From the NCBI RefSeq assembly GCF_000741525.1, contig NZ_JGYP01000001.1, forward strand, positions 310,001 through 374,000: a DNA stretch of 64,000 nt, in the 5' to 3' direction. This document shows, piece by piece, positions 54,708 through 64,000 of the stretch. The number at the start of each line of letters is the position of its first letter. Position 1 is the first letter of the stretch. Made by a program: the position numbers and the translations under genes. The notes beneath the pieces were generated by a model, which saw only the letters and a list, made by a program, of their open reading frames with translations, ran no database searches and was not told the DNA's origin. Source of the stretch: Bifidobacterium bohemicum DSM 22767 (GTDB taxonomy: Bacteria; Actinomycetota; Actinomycetes; Actinomycetales; Bifidobacteriaceae).

Positions 54708-56192
54708 TCACTTCTTCTCGTTGAGCAGTTGCTCGCGGAGAGCGGCAAGCTTATCGCTGTCCGCGAGAGTGCCCTCGCTCTCAATCTGCGAAGAGTAGTC
54801 GGAAACCGTCGACTCGACCGGCTTTTCGGCCTTGGTGCCCTGTCCATCCTCTTCCGCGGACTCCTCGGCGTTCTCGAGTTGCTTGGCGACGAACGCCTTG
54901 TGCTGCTCCCACAGATCGTGGGCGGCGGCGTACTGGCTTTCCCACTCCTCGCGCTGCTTCTCGTAACCCGGAATCCACTCGTTGGTCTGCGGGTCGAAGC
55001 CTTCGGGGTACTTGTAGTTGCCGTCCTTGTCGTAATCGGCAGGCATGCCGTACAGAGCCGGATCGAAGTCCTCGCTGGCCGGATCAACGGAATCGTTGGC
55101 CTGCTTGAGCGACAGGGAGATGCGACGACGATCGAGATCGACGTCGATGACCTTGACGAAGATTTCGTCACCCTGCTTGACAACGGTCTCGGGGTTCTCC
55201 ACATGACGGTTGGCGAGCTCGGAGATGTGCACCAAGCCTTCGATGCCGTCCTCGACGGACACGAAGACGCCGAACTGCACAATCTTGGTGACCTTGCCCT
55301 TGACGATCTGGCCGGGAACGTGGGTACGCGCGAAACGCTGCCACGGATCCTCTTGTGTCGCCTTGAGAGACAGGGAGATACGCTCACGATCGAGATCGAC
55401 GTCGAGCACCTCGACGGTGACCTTGTCTCCGACCTTGACGACCTCCGACGGATGATCGATGTGCTTCCAAGAAAGCTCGGAGACGTGGATGAGGCCGTCC
55501 ACCCCGCCCAAATCGACGAACGCGCCGAAGTTGACGATGGAGGAAACGACGCCTTCGCGAATCTGGCCCTTCTTGAGCTGCGCCAGGAAGGTCTCGCGAA
55601 CCTCGGACTGGGTCTCCTCGAGATACTGACGGCGAGAGAGCACCACGTTGTTGCGGTTCTTGTCGAGCTCAAGAATCTTGGCCTTGATCTTCTGACCGAT
55701 GTACGGCGAGAGATCGCGGACACGACGCATTTCGACCAACGATGCCGGCAGGAAGCCGCGCAGACCGATATCGACGATCAGGCCGCCCTTGACAGCCTCG
55801 ATAACGGTGCCTTCAACCACACCGTCATCAGCCTTGATCTTCTCAATGTCGCCCCAAGCACGCTCGTACTGCGCGCGCTTCTTGGACAGGATCAGACGAC
55901 CCTCTTTGTCTTCCTTGGTGACGACCAGGGCTTCGATGGTGTCTCCGACCTCAACAACCTCGTCGGGATCGACGTCCTTCTTGATGGAAAGCTCACGGGA
56001 GGGAATCACGCCCTCGGTCTTGTAGCCGATGTCCAGGAGCACCTCGTCATGATCGACCTTGACTACCGTACCCTCGACCAAATCACCATCGTCGAAGTTC
56101 TTGATGGTGGAATCGACTGCCTTGATGAAGTCCTCTTCAGTGCCGATATCGTTGATAGCGACCTTGGCGACTTCGTTATTGTTCTCTGCCAT
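54708..56192 (-). CDS. rpsA: 30S ribosomal protein S1
   Basis: 494 residues with four S1 RNA-binding repeats starting near residues 37 (DLVEGTVVKVDHDEVLLDIG), 122, 208 (REGVVSSIVNFGAFVDLGG) and 294 (IVKGKVTKIVQFGVFVSVED), followed by an acidic, less ordered tail. It brings mRNA to the ribosome. Strong codon bias. No good Shine-Dalgarno precedes ATG 56192, which is usual for rpsA. Confidence 0.97.
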   Translation of the reverse strand: MAENNNEVAKVAINDIGTEEDFIKAVDSTIKNFDDGDLVEGTVVKVDHDEVLLDIGYKTEGVIPSRELSIKKDVDPDEVVEVGDTIEALVVTKEDKEGRLILSKKRAQYERAWGDIEKIKADDGVVEGTVIEAVKGGLIVDIGLRGFLPASLVEMRRVRDLSPYIGQKIKAKILELDKNRNNVVLSRRQYLEETQSEVRETFLAQLKKGQIREGVVSSIVNFGAFVDLGGVDGLIHVSELSWKHIDHPSEVVKVGDKVTVEVLDVDLDRERISLSLKATQEDPWQRFARTHVPGQIVKGKVTKIVQFGVFVSVEDGIEGLVHISELANRHVENPETVVKQGDEIFVKVIDVDLDRRRISLSLKQANDSVDPASEDFDPALYGMPADYDKDGNYKYPEGFDPQTNEWIPGYEKQREEWESQYAAAHDLWEQHKAFVAKQLENAEESAEEDGQGTKAEKPVESTVSDYSSQIESEGTLADSDKLAALREQLLNEKK

Positions 56193-56384
56193 TAAATTGG
56201 TTTCTGTTCATTAGTTGGATGGATATTATCGTTATTAAGTTATGGACGCACGATCCTCAGAACCATGCAGTGCACTAGAATACTAGTGCCCCTAGCCAAA
56301 CCGAGACGACAATTCCGGGCGTGTCGAAACGGTCGACTTCGTGGCTGAAAACCGGAGCGAAAACCACTCGAGAACACGGCGCCG

Positions 56385-57284
56385 TCAGACGGCCAAATCG
56401 TTTGCGGCGTTCATCCGACGCTCGGCCATCTCAACCACGTTGGTCAGCAACATGGCTCGCGTCATCGGCCCCACCCCACCGGGGTTCGGAGTATATGCGG
56501 AACACACTTCACGACATCCGAGGTCGATATCGCCTTTGACCCGATAACGGCCCGCCTCTTCGTCATAAACGCGCGAAACCCCAACGTCCACAAGCACGGC
56601 TCCGGGCTTGACATCCTCAGGTTTGACGAAACCGGCACTGCCCATCGCGGCAATGACAACATCCGCACGGCGCATCAGCTCATGCACGTCGCGCGTGCCT
56701 GTGTGGCACAAGGTGACAGTGGCGTCGACTCCTCGTGCGGCAAGCATCAGGCCGATGGTGCGTCCTACGGTGATTCCACGACCCAATACGCACACTTCCT
56801 TGCCGCTAAGATCGATGTTGTAATGCGACAAGAGCGTGATGATTCCCCTAGGCGTGCAAGGTTGAGGGGACGAATCACCGCCGTCAATATGCAGCACCAA
56901 TTCGCCAAGGTTATACGGGTGCATGCCGTCCGCGTCCTTGCTTGGATTGATCCGCTCGATGACGGCGTTCGAATCGACGCCCTTCGGCAACGGCAGCTGC
57001 ACGATGTAACCGGTGCACGAAGAATCGGAGTTGAGCCGTTCCATCTGTTCAAGGATCTCGGCACGCGAAGCGGAGCCCGGCAGTTCGACGGCGATCGAGC
57101 GGATGCCCACCTCGGCGCAGTCCGCATGCTTGCCGGCCACGTATTTGCGGCTTCCGACATCGTCTCCCACGAGGATAGTGCCCAATCCCGGCTCGACGCC
57201 CGTTTGGCGCAGTCTTGCGACACGCAAGCGCAGGTCGTCCTTGATCGCCGCCGCCACTAGTTTGCCGTCGAGTTTTTGTGCCAT
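56385..57284 (-). CDS. folD: Methylenetetrahydrofolate dehydrogenase/cyclohydrolase
   Basis: Two-step interconversion of methylene-, methenyl- and formyl-tetrahydrofolate. 299 residues with [18 protein letters not shown] (YVxxK; the catalytic Lys), [47 protein letters not shown] and the closing [19 protein letters not shown] 57284 follows GGAGGAGAGG. Divergent from the metal-binding lipoprotein gene. Confidence 0.96.
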   Translation of the reverse strand: MAQKLDGKLVAAAIKDDLRLRVARLRQTGVEPGLGTILVGDDVGSRKYVAGKHADCAEVGIRSIAVELPGSASRAEILEQMERLNSDSSCTGYIVQLPLPKGVDSNAVIERINPSKDADGMHPYNLGELVLHIDGGDSSPQPCTPRGIITLLSHYNIDLSGKEVCVLGRGITVGRTIGLMLAARGVDATVTLCHTGTRDVHELMRRADVVIAAMGSAGFVKPEDVKPGAVLVDVGVSRVYDEEAGRYRVKGDIDLGCREVCSAYTPNPGGVGPMTRAMLLTNVVEMAERRMNAANDLAV

Positions 57285-57421
57285 AGGACCTCTCCTCCGC
57301 TAAGGTTCGCCAAATAACTTGTATTGTAGAGTATAGTAAGGTGACGTCGCCGTTGCGAACACGGCCCAAAGCATCGAATGGGACCGCCTCGCTCCGAACC
57401 GATCAAGATGGGGGGTGTGGG

Positions 57422-58500
57422 ATGAAACGACACGGATTGCGCATTGCTGCGGTGACCGCCGCCGCATGCCTGGCACTTACGGCGGGCGCCTGCGGTCGCA
57501 AGGAACCCGGTCCAACACCACAACCGCAGGCTCAGGAGCCGGCTGCGCCAATCATGGTGACCGCCTCAATAAACCAATGGGGATCGCTGGCCAAGCAGAT
57601 CGGTGGGCAGGATGTCACCGTGCGCTCGATTCTCGACTCGACGTCGATTAAAACGCACGATTTCACACCGCAAAACGCCGATACGACGAAACTTACCGGA
57701 GCGGAAATCGTCGTGGCCAACGGAGCCGGCTATGACTCATGGGCCACCGGCAAGCTCGGCAAAAATGCCGTGACCGTTTCCGCAAGCACGACCGTGGGCG
57801 CCACCAACGGGGATAACCCGCACCTTTGGTTCTCCAAGGACGCCCGCTCGGCGATGGCGACCGAACTCGAAAATGCGTTCGCCAAGGCACGACCCTCCGA
57901 AAGCGCGACGCTTCGCCGCGAGGCTCAAGGCTTGGAAAACCGATGAGGAAAAGCTGGAAAAGACGATGGCGGGTTTCAAGAAAGACCACCCTGACGCGAC
58001 ATACGCGGCGACCGAATCCGTGGCGTACTACCTCATGGATGACCTTGGATTTACCGACAAGACGCCTCAGGGTTATATACAGGCAATGACGACCGGAGCG
58101 CAACCGGATCGCGCCGATATGGACAATCTGCGGATGCTGGCTTCCAGCCGTACCATCAACGTGCTTGTCAACGACACACAGCAAGCCAACGATATGACGA
58201 ACACGATAACCGGCGCGGCCGGGCGTAGCCAACTGCCGGTCGTGGACATCACGGAGCAGATGCCGTCTGATCAGAAAACGCTGGGCTCGTGGATAGCGGC
58301 CCTGATCGAGCAGTTCCAGAGCGCGATGACCGCTTTCGACAACACCGAAGAAGGGCACCGCAAAGTCGATGGCGCGGATGCCTCCCGGAATCACAGTTCC
58401 GACAGCACCCCGGACAGTGGAATAAGCGACTCCGAACACCAGCCGACGAATAGCGAGCACATGCCATCCAATCAAGGTCAAACCGACCCCGGCAAGTAGG
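57422..58500 (+). pseudogene. Metal (zinc/manganese) ABC transporter substrate-binding lipoprotein, frameshifted
   Basis: Signal peptide with lipobox LTAGAC, then a cluster A-I solute-binding protein: IMVTASINQWGSLAKQIGG, SIKTHDFTPQNADTTKL with a metal-ligand His, VANGAGYDSW, and NPHLWFSKDA. The frame ends after LRREAQGLENR at 57946. The second half continues one frame over (ARLKAWKTDEEKLEKTMAGF ... YAATESVAYYLMDDLGF) to TAG 58500. The indel lies in about 57904-57935. No ABC ATPase or permease is beside it. A sequencing error is the main alternative, because both halves look well kept. Confidence 0.75.
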
Positions 58501-58657
58501 GCATTGCAACTAGGCTGAATTGGCCGCTTAAATAAGCGAACCTTGGTAAAAAGGGCTCCGCCGTAAAGCGAGTCGAGCGTTGTAGACGATGCGACGAATA
58601 CAACCAACCGTACCGAAACAACGGCACAGCCAGGCCACCATTGATGAAAGTCTAAAG

Positions 58658-59263
58658 TTACTTCTTCTTTTTCTTGGCTTCCTTGCTCTGCGCCTCGAGA
58701 CGAGCCAGCGTCTTATCCGCGGCTTCCTCAGGTGCCTTGGTATGATGCAAGGCATCGTCAGGACGAGGATCCGCATAGCCGAGATTGACGTCAAGCAGCC
58801 GCTGGACCTCATCCTCGTCAATGTTTTCCGACAAGGCGATTTCAGAGGTCAATATGCTGCGGGAACGGGTCAGCATGCGCTTCTCGCCGGCGGAAAGCCC
58901 ATGCTCGTCCACATCACGCTGCGATAAGTCACGCACGACCTCGGCGATTTTGTTGACGTCACCAGTGGCGATTTTCTCGACGTTAAGCTTGTAACGACGG
59001 GACCAGTTCATCTTTTCGCTGTCGACAATGGGCGTGCGGATAATCTCGAAGACCTTCTCGACCTCGTTGCCGTCCACGATATTGCGAATGCCGACCTTCT
59101 TTGCGTTTTCGACTGGCACGTCAATGACCAGGCCGTCAGAAGAAAGGACCGAAAGCTGGAGGTAGTCACGAGTGACCCCTTTTACGGTGCGCTGGCTCAA
59201 AGCCACCACCTTCGCGGCTCCATGACGCGGATATACCACTACATCGCCGACTTTGTAATCCAT
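58658..59263 (-). CDS. carD: CarD-type RNA polymerase-binding regulator
   Basis: 201 residues. The N-terminal RNAP-interacting Tudor-like domain is MDYKVGDVVVYPRHGAAKVV and the C-terminal helical domain contains the conserved Trp (MNWSRRYKLN). CarD stabilises open complexes, notably at rRNA promoters. A Lys-rich tail (SKEAKKKKK) follows. ATG 59263 with GGAGG 4 nt upstream; the frame beyond 59263 is unconserved. Confidence 0.93.
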   Translation of the reverse strand: MDYKVGDVVVYPRHGAAKVVALSQRTVKGVTRDYLQLSVLSSDGLVIDVPVENAKKVGIRNIVDGNEVEKVFEIIRTPIVDSEKMNWSRRYKLNVEKIATGDVNKIAEVVRDLSQRDVDEHGLSAGEKRMLTRSRSILTSEIALSENIDEDEVQRLLDVNLGYADPRPDDALHHTKAPEEAADKTLARLEAQSKEAKKKKK

Positions 59264-59467
59264 GAAACCTCCGAAAACGACTGAAAACCAGAAACCTCGT
59301 TCGATTATTTCACTTGGCGCAGACCTTCCGCTTACCATGAAAACAGCACAAACATGGTTGCGATACAGACCTTACACGGCGCAAACGCTGCCTTCGGCAG
59401 TGAGATTGGGTGTGGCGAGAACTATAATGGACAATCTGCTATACGGTTCATGAAAGGCGGAAGAGAC

Positions 59468-60208
59468 ATGCTCAACACTTCGGCACCCCAGAAGACGCCA
59501 CGCACCATTCTGGTGGTGGAGGATGAGCCCGACCTCGCCACGGCCATCGCCCAGCGCATCACGGCGAACGGATGGACCGCACGAGTCGCCTCCGACGGGG
59601 CCAGTGCGGTGCGTGCCGCAGGCCAGCTCAAGCCCGATCTGGTGATCATGGACATCATGCTTCCGGTGATGGACGGCATCGAAGCCACCAAACGCATCAT
59701 CGCTGAGCGCCCCGTTCCCGTGCTCATGCTTACTGCGCGGGATTCCGAAGCGGATAAGGTGATAGGGCTCTCAGCCGGCGCAGACGACTACATGACCAAA
59801 CCCTTCTCCCCTCGCGAGCTGATCGCGCGGTGCGAGGCCTTGCTGCGTCGCGTTGAGCGTGCCACCATCATTGCCAAAAACAACGAGAACGAAAAGGTTC
59901 TCGACTTCGGCTCCCTGATCATCGACCCACGCCAGCGCATTGTGATCCAGAACGGCGAACAGGTGCACCTGACCCCAACGGAGTTCGATCTGTTGGCGAC
60001 CCTCGCACGCCGGCCAAAGTCGGTGTTCAAGCGCGAGAAACTGCTTGAGGAGGTCTGGGACTGGCCCGACGCCTCCGGCACCCGCACGGTCGACTCGCAT
60101 GTCAAAGCCCTGCGGCATAAGCTCGGCAGCGACATGATTCGCACCGCGCATGGAGTCGGATACGCGTTTGAACCTCCGGAGAACGCGGACCTCGCACCCG
60201 AAGCCTAA
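59468..60208 (+). CDS. OmpR-family response regulator
   Basis: 246 residues. The receiver has TILVVEDEPDLA, LVIMDIMLPVMDG (phospho-acceptor Asp), VLMLTARDSEADKV and DDYMTKPFSPRELIAR. The winged-helix DNA-binding domain has HLTPTEFDLLATLARRP and VDSHVKALRHKLG. ATG 59468 follows GGAAGAG. The kinase gene starts 52 nt later, so they form one operon. The stimulus is not evident. Confidence 0.93.
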   Translation: MLNTSAPQKTPRTILVVEDEPDLATAIAQRITANGWTARVASDGASAVRAAGQLKPDLVIMDIMLPVMDGIEATKRIIAERPVPVLMLTARDSEADKVIGLSAGADDYMTKPFSPRELIARCEALLRRVERATIIAKNNENEKVLDFGSLIIDPRQRIVIQNGEQVHLTPTEFDLLATLARRPKSVFKREKLLEEVWDWPDASGTRTVDSHVKALRHKLGSDMIRTAHGVGYAFEPPENADLAPEA

Positions 60209-60260
60209 GACGTTTTTCGTATTCCCAATCGTTCTGAGGACGAAAACAAAAGAGGCAGTT

Positions 60261-61379
60261 TTGAAACCATCGCAACAATCAGCAGCTGAACCCACAAAGC
60301 CTCTGAAGACCGACGATAAGGCAAACGCGAAGGACCTCATCGACCGCACACGTTCGTTCGGGTTTTTCTCGTCCCTCAAGGTCGAGCTGAGCGTCATTAT
60401 CGTCATTGCCACGGCCATCGCGTTCGTCATGGCATGGTTCCTTCTGAAAATGCATCTGAGCGGATGGATTTCCATGCCATTGACGTTGATCGTGGCGCTT
60501 GGCATCACATACTTCTTCTCGCGAGGACTGACCGCACCCCTGCGCCAGATGCGGGACGCCGCCGAGGCGATGTCCGAAGGCGATTACATGATGCGCGTGA
60601 AAGTCGATGAAAGCCGCACCGATGAAGTGGGGCAGCTGGCACGGTCGTTCAACGAAATGGCCGGAGAGTTGCAGCACGCCGACCAGATGCGCCGCGACAT
60701 GGTGGCCAACGTAAGCCACGAACTACGCACTCCCGTCTCCGCCCTCCAGGCGATGGTCGAAAACCTGGCTGACGGGGTGGTCGAACCGACCCCGGCCAAT
60801 CTTGAAGGCATCCTCAAACAGACGCACCGGCTTTCGGATTTGATCGCGTTCCTGTTGGATCTGTCGCGCATGGAGGCCGGGGCGGCAAGCCTGGAAATCG
60901 AACGGTTTAACTTCGCGGACTTTATCGACGAGACCGTGAAGCCCTTGGAAATCGCAGACTCAGGACATGCGCACCGAGTCGAGGTTCATGTGCCGGAAAG
61001 CATCGAACTGGAAGGAGACCAGGACCGGTTGCGCCAACTGTTCACCAATATCATCTCAAACGCGTTCAAGCATTCTGCCGACAACACCACCATCCTCATC
61101 GAGACACACGAGGACCGCACACATAGCACCGTGGTGACCAACGTAGTCAATTTCGGATCGCAGATTCCCAAGGAAAGTCGCGCCGACATCTTCCACCGTT
61201 ACGTCAAGGGCAAAACAGGACCCGGCACTGAGTCGGGAGGCACCGGACTCGGACTTTCAATCGCGCGGTGGGCGGCACAGTTGCACGGTGGCAATGTCAA
61301 AGTCGTGGATGACAAGCGTGGGGCCGATTTCGAAATCACCCTGCCCAAATACCACATTCCCGAAGACCGAACCCGCTAA
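60261..61379 (+). CDS. Sensor histidine kinase
   Basis: 372 residues. Two membrane helices (about 42-62 and 72-90) are separated by only a few residues, so there is almost no outside sensor part and it may sense the membrane itself. HAMP domain, then the H-box VANVSHELRTPVSAL, N-box NIISNAFKHS, and G boxes GGTGLGLSIARW. The start TTG 60261 has AAAGAGG upstream. Partner of the regulator just upstream. Confidence 0.92.
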   Translation: MKPSQQSAAEPTKPLKTDDKANAKDLIDRTRSFGFFSSLKVELSVIIVIATAIAFVMAWFLLKMHLSGWISMPLTLIVALGITYFFSRGLTAPLRQMRDAAEAMSEGDYMMRVKVDESRTDEVGQLARSFNEMAGELQHADQMRRDMVANVSHELRTPVSALQAMVENLADGVVEPTPANLEGILKQTHRLSDLIAFLLDLSRMEAGAASLEIERFNFADFIDETVKPLEIADSGHAHRVEVHVPESIELEGDQDRLRQLFTNIISNAFKHSADNTTILIETHEDRTHSTVVTNVVNFGSQIPKESRADIFHRYVKGKTGPGTESGGTGLGLSIARWAAQLHGGNVKVVDDKRGADFEITLPKYHIPEDRTR

Positions 61380-61646
61380 GGAGCGCAAAACGCAACCTGG
61401 TGTGATCCGATTCGTGCCACGACACGGTCGTAGTCGATTCTGCGTCGCTCTTTTATGAAACCCCGCCGAACAACCGCACCCTTCTTCCAGCGTCAAGGAA
61501 CCCTCGCATCTGAGGAATTTTTAAGCTCTTCGGCCATCCAAACGAAGCCGTCGGACGCGGATATCGATTCCCGAGTTCGAAAACCCTTGCCCTATTTCCG
61601 AACTCGCCGAATCCATCACATGTCCGAGCTTTCAGCCATACTTATT
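61380..61646. other. Intergenic upstream of the umuDC-like operon
   Basis: About 270 nt with no supported gene. It should hold the 3' flank of the kinase gene and the SOS-regulated promoter; no -10/-35 pair is convincing by eye. Confidence 0.5.
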
Positions 61647-61660
61647 CGAACAAACGTTCG
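61647..61660. promoter_or_regulatory. SOS box (LexA site)
   Basis: CGAACAAACGTTCG, a perfect match to the Gram-positive/actinobacterial consensus CGAACrnryGTTCG, 15 nt before the start of the UmuD-like gene and just ahead of its ribosome binding site. Confidence 0.9.
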
Positions 61661-61675
61661 ATTACGGAGGTAGGC

Positions 61676-62494
61676 ATGAGGACTGCGGCAGTAACGCGAG
61701 TGACTTATCAGACTGCTTGCGAGCCCACCAGCACAAAGGTTCACCAATGCCTCGTGCAGCAGGTTTTCCAACCCAAAATTGCCCCCACACCCATACCTAT
61801 GGCCCTGGAGGCCGTACACGCCGGTTTCCCCTCGGTTGCCCAAGACTATTTTGCGGGCGATTTCAGCTTTGACGAGCACGTCATTCAGCATCCGGATACC
61901 ACATTCATCATCACCGTGGCCGGCGACTCCATGCAAGGCGCGGGCATCTGGGATGGCGATCTTCTGGTCGTGGACCGTTCGCTCGACCCGCAACCGGGTG
62001 ATGTCGTAATCGCCATCCTCGATGACGAACTGACCATCAAACGGCTGATCATCGAAGCCGGGCACCCCGTGCTGCACGCGGAAAACCAAGCCTACCCCGA
62101 TTTCATACCAGCCGAAGCCGAGGAACTGATCATCTGGGGAGTGGTGGTGGGCAACTTCCACTCGCAAATCCACGCGGGACGCGGATCCGGACCCACGACG
62201 AGGGTAACACGACCGGGAATGAGCCGTACACAGTCCACGCAACCCACACGGCAGCGGTCTCGCAGCGCCACCACGCCCAATACCTCAACCCGAGGGCTCC
62301 ACTCCACCGAGCACAGTCAACACAACAACGCAACAACCTCCATCCGTGCCAACAGCGAATACAAAGCCAGCGAAAACCCCCAGCAGGCAACCGACACGAG
62401 ACCGCAGCAACGGTCTTCCTGCGCAGCACAACCACCCACCAATGCATATGCCTTCCCAGCCACCGAATGGGATGGGGGAATAAACCGTGAGTGA
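61676..62494 (+). CDS. umuD: UmuD-like S24 peptidase with long tail
   Basis: 272 residues. Residues 38-165 are a LexA/UmuD-type serine protease fold: [26 protein letters not shown] with nucleophile Ser, and ELTIKRLI with the Lys base. The last 100 residues are a Gln/Thr/Ser/Arg-rich, probably disordered tail that ordinary UmuD (about 140 residues) lacks. ATG 61676 follows GGAGG. The stop overlaps the umuC start by 8 nt, so the two are coupled. Part of a DNA-damage-induced translesion polymerase. Confidence 0.85.
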   Translation: MRTAAVTRVTYQTACEPTSTKVHQCLVQQVFQPKIAPTPIPMALEAVHAGFPSVAQDYFAGDFSFDEHVIQHPDTTFIITVAGDSMQGAGIWDGDLLVVDRSLDPQPGDVVIAILDDELTIKRLIIEAGHPVLHAENQAYPDFIPAEAEELIIWGVVVGNFHSQIHAGRGSGPTTRVTRPGMSRTQSTQPTRQRSRSATTPNTSTRGLHSTEHSQHNNATTSIRANSEYKASENPQQATDTRPQQRSSCAAQPPTNAYAFPATEWDGGINRE

Positions 62495-63830
62495 CGGCGA
62501 ACCTTCCACAGGTCGGCTCGTGGTGCTTGCCGATGCCAACAGTTTCTTCGCCTCATGCGAACGCGTGTTTGACCCCAGCCTCACCAATAAACCGGTCGTC
62601 GTACTGTCCAACAACGACGGATGCGTGGTCGCGCGCAGCGCCGAAGCAAAGCGCCTAGGCATCCGGGAGGGCACGCCGTGGTTCACCATTCGCGAAGAGG
62701 CACGACGGCAAGGGGTTGTGGCACGCAGCTCGAATTACGAGCTGTACGCGAGCCTTTCAGCACGGATGATGTCGGTGATGAGCCGATACTTTCCCGACCA
62801 ACAGGTGTATTCAATCGACGAATGCTTTTTCACCACCACTCTCGAAGCAGACGACGCCGTGGAAACTTCCAAACGCATGCGCGAAGCGGTGCTCAAAGGC
62901 GTCGGCGTGCCGGTGAGCGTGGGGCTGGCCACAACCAAAACGCTGTCCAAAGTGGCGAATCATTGGGCCAAACGACACCCGGAATGCGAAGGCGTGGCCC
63001 TGTGGAACGACATTGTCGAAGCCGAAGGAGATGCGGCGCTCGCCAACGTGCCGATAAACGATGTATGGGGCGTGGGTCGACGCCTGACTAAAAAGCTGCA
63101 GGCCCTCGGCATTGTGACCGCACTGGACCTGCAGCATCATGATCCTGTGGACATACGGCACCGGTTCTCGATTCTGCTTGAACGTACGGTACATGAACTC
63201 AACGGGATACCGTGCGTGCCGGACGATGATGCAAATTCCAGCGCCAACGGCGGCAAACGTACCACCGAGATTTTGTGCTCCCGCATGTTTTCCACCCCTA
63301 TCACCAACTTCACACAGATGAGCCAGGCTTTGAGCGTCTACTCCCAACGAGCATGCCACCGACTACGACAGCAAGGCAGCCTATGTTCATACGTTTCAGT
63401 GTTCTGCGCCACCAGTCCTTACGGCGCGGAAGGCACCTATTCCTCCCTTCATGTCACGGCAACCCTGCCCGACCCAAGCGATGACCCTCTGATCATCAGC
63501 AAGGCCGCATGCAAGGCGGTCGAAAACCGCTTCGACCCCCACGCCCGCTACATCCGAGCCGGCGTACTGTTATTGGGACTGACGGATGCTGCGCGATTCA
63601 AGACCTTGAACGGTTTGGAACCCAAACAGGACACTCACGGCCTAGGTGCCGTGCTCGACGAAGCCGCCAAACGCTTCGGTCCACTACGAGTCGGCGTCGG
63701 CTACGCGGGCATTCGCGGCAAAGGTCAGGCCAATGAGGACACGGGGGCAGCATGGACAATGCGCCGAGATATGCTCTCCCCGCGTTCCACGACCCGATGG
63801 GACGAAATCGCCGTCGCCCAAGCGAAGTGA
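62487..63830 (+). CDS. umuC: UmuC-like Y-family DNA polymerase
   Basis: 447 residues. The palm motifs [20 protein letters not shown] and YSIDECFF (catalytic Asp-Glu) are clear, with [23 protein letters not shown] and the [17 protein letters not shown] helix-hairpin-helix. The little-finger domain and a C-terminal UmuC-type part ([22 protein letters not shown]) follow. Start GTG 62487. Error-prone bypass polymerase, working with the cleaved UmuD-like protein. Confidence 0.94.
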   Translation: MSDGEPSTGRLVVLADANSFFASCERVFDPSLTNKPVVVLSNNDGCVVARSAEAKRLGIREGTPWFTIREEARRQGVVARSSNYELYASLSARMMSVMSRYFPDQQVYSIDECFFTTTLEADDAVETSKRMREAVLKGVGVPVSVGLATTKTLSKVANHWAKRHPECEGVALWNDIVEAEGDAALANVPINDVWGVGRRLTKKLQALGIVTALDLQHHDPVDIRHRFSILLERTVHELNGIPCVPDDDANSSANGGKRTTEILCSRMFSTPITNFTQMSQALSVYSQRACHRLRQQGSLCSYVSVFCATSPYGAEGTYSSLHVTATLPDPSDDPLIISKAACKAVENRFDPHARYIRAGVLLLGLTDAARFKTLNGLEPKQDTHGLGAVLDEAAKRFGPLRVGVGYAGIRGKGQANEDTGAAWTMRRDMLSPRSTTRWDEIAVAQAK

Positions 63831-64000
63831 GGCGAGAATGAAGGGAACCTTCATCAATAGGAAAACCACCTGTGGCGCTCACCAGCGCATCACAAATTCA
63901 TTTTCTTTTAAAAGCGATGTCGCAATTCATTTTTTCAACGGCTATATTGCACGACATAGAACGGAAATAGTCGGACAAACGTTCCAATCCATGAAAAAAG
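63831..64000. other. AT-rich end of the window with SOS-like site and possible gene start
   Basis: CGGACAAACGTTCC (63972-63985) matches the SOS box at 12 of 14 positions and is followed by ATGAAAAAAG at 63991, which may start another gene beyond the window. A TATATT (63943-63948) could be its -10 box. Confidence 0.4.

Overview
The window is a piece of a high-G+C actinobacterial chromosome, almost certainly a Bifidobacterium. The main evidence is an 825-residue xylulose-5-P/fructose-6-P phosphoketolase (the bifid-shunt enzyme) close to pta and ackA, together with actinobacterial-type genes such as CarD, CsoR and a pyruvate kinase with a bifidobacterial-style operator. No species is assigned. 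No 16S gene or CRISPR array is present.

Layout. 1-2.4 kb: deoxynucleoside salvage (deoC-deoB) and a PnuC-family transporter behind a DeoR-like palindrome. 2.5-3.6 kb: decayed response-regulator and permease remnants. 3.6-14 kb: a UvrD/PcrA helicase with a Ser/Gly/Arg-rich tail, an EcsC protein, xanthine salvage (xpt plus an NCS2 permease), an M20 peptidase, an aldo/keto reductase and guaA. 14.5-20.5 kb: xfp, pta and ackA, which turn sugar phosphates into acetyl-P, acetyl-CoA and acetate plus ATP, each ending in a strong hairpin. 20.7-22.2 kb: aroA. 22.4-26.9 kb: a broken DsbA-like gene and a copper module (P-type ATPase with a C-terminal YHS domain, membrane cupredoxin, CsoR and its operator).

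26.9-36.9 kb is an accessory island, much of it AT-rich. It holds an HNH-type protein, remnants of a conjugative element (a Maff2-like gene, a TrbL-like N-terminus, two CHAP copies in direct orientation), a frameshifted unknown gene, an inactivated IS256-family element and, directly after the IS, an intact five-gene locus. That locus is a 40-residue precursor peptide, a radical SAM enzyme, an M50 membrane peptidase, an ABC ATPase and an ABC permease. Precursor and gene order match the epipeptide locus yydFGHIJ (epeXEPAB) of Bacillus subtilis. It is the most interesting system in the window: a predicted D-amino-acid RiPP antimicrobial pathway in a Bifidobacterium.

36.9-64 kb is mostly core genome: a TetR-controlled flavodoxin-fold oxidoreductase, tRNA-Pro, a DUF998-like membrane protein, a Nudix hydrolase, a Nif3-like protein, polA, an ANTAR response regulator, an unusual tRNA with a CAA anticodon, pyk, a TerC protein, an organophosphate transporter, uvrB, coaE, rpsA, folD, a frameshifted metal-binding lipoprotein, carD, an OmpR-type two-component system, and a umuDC-like operon with a perfect Gram-positive SOS box.
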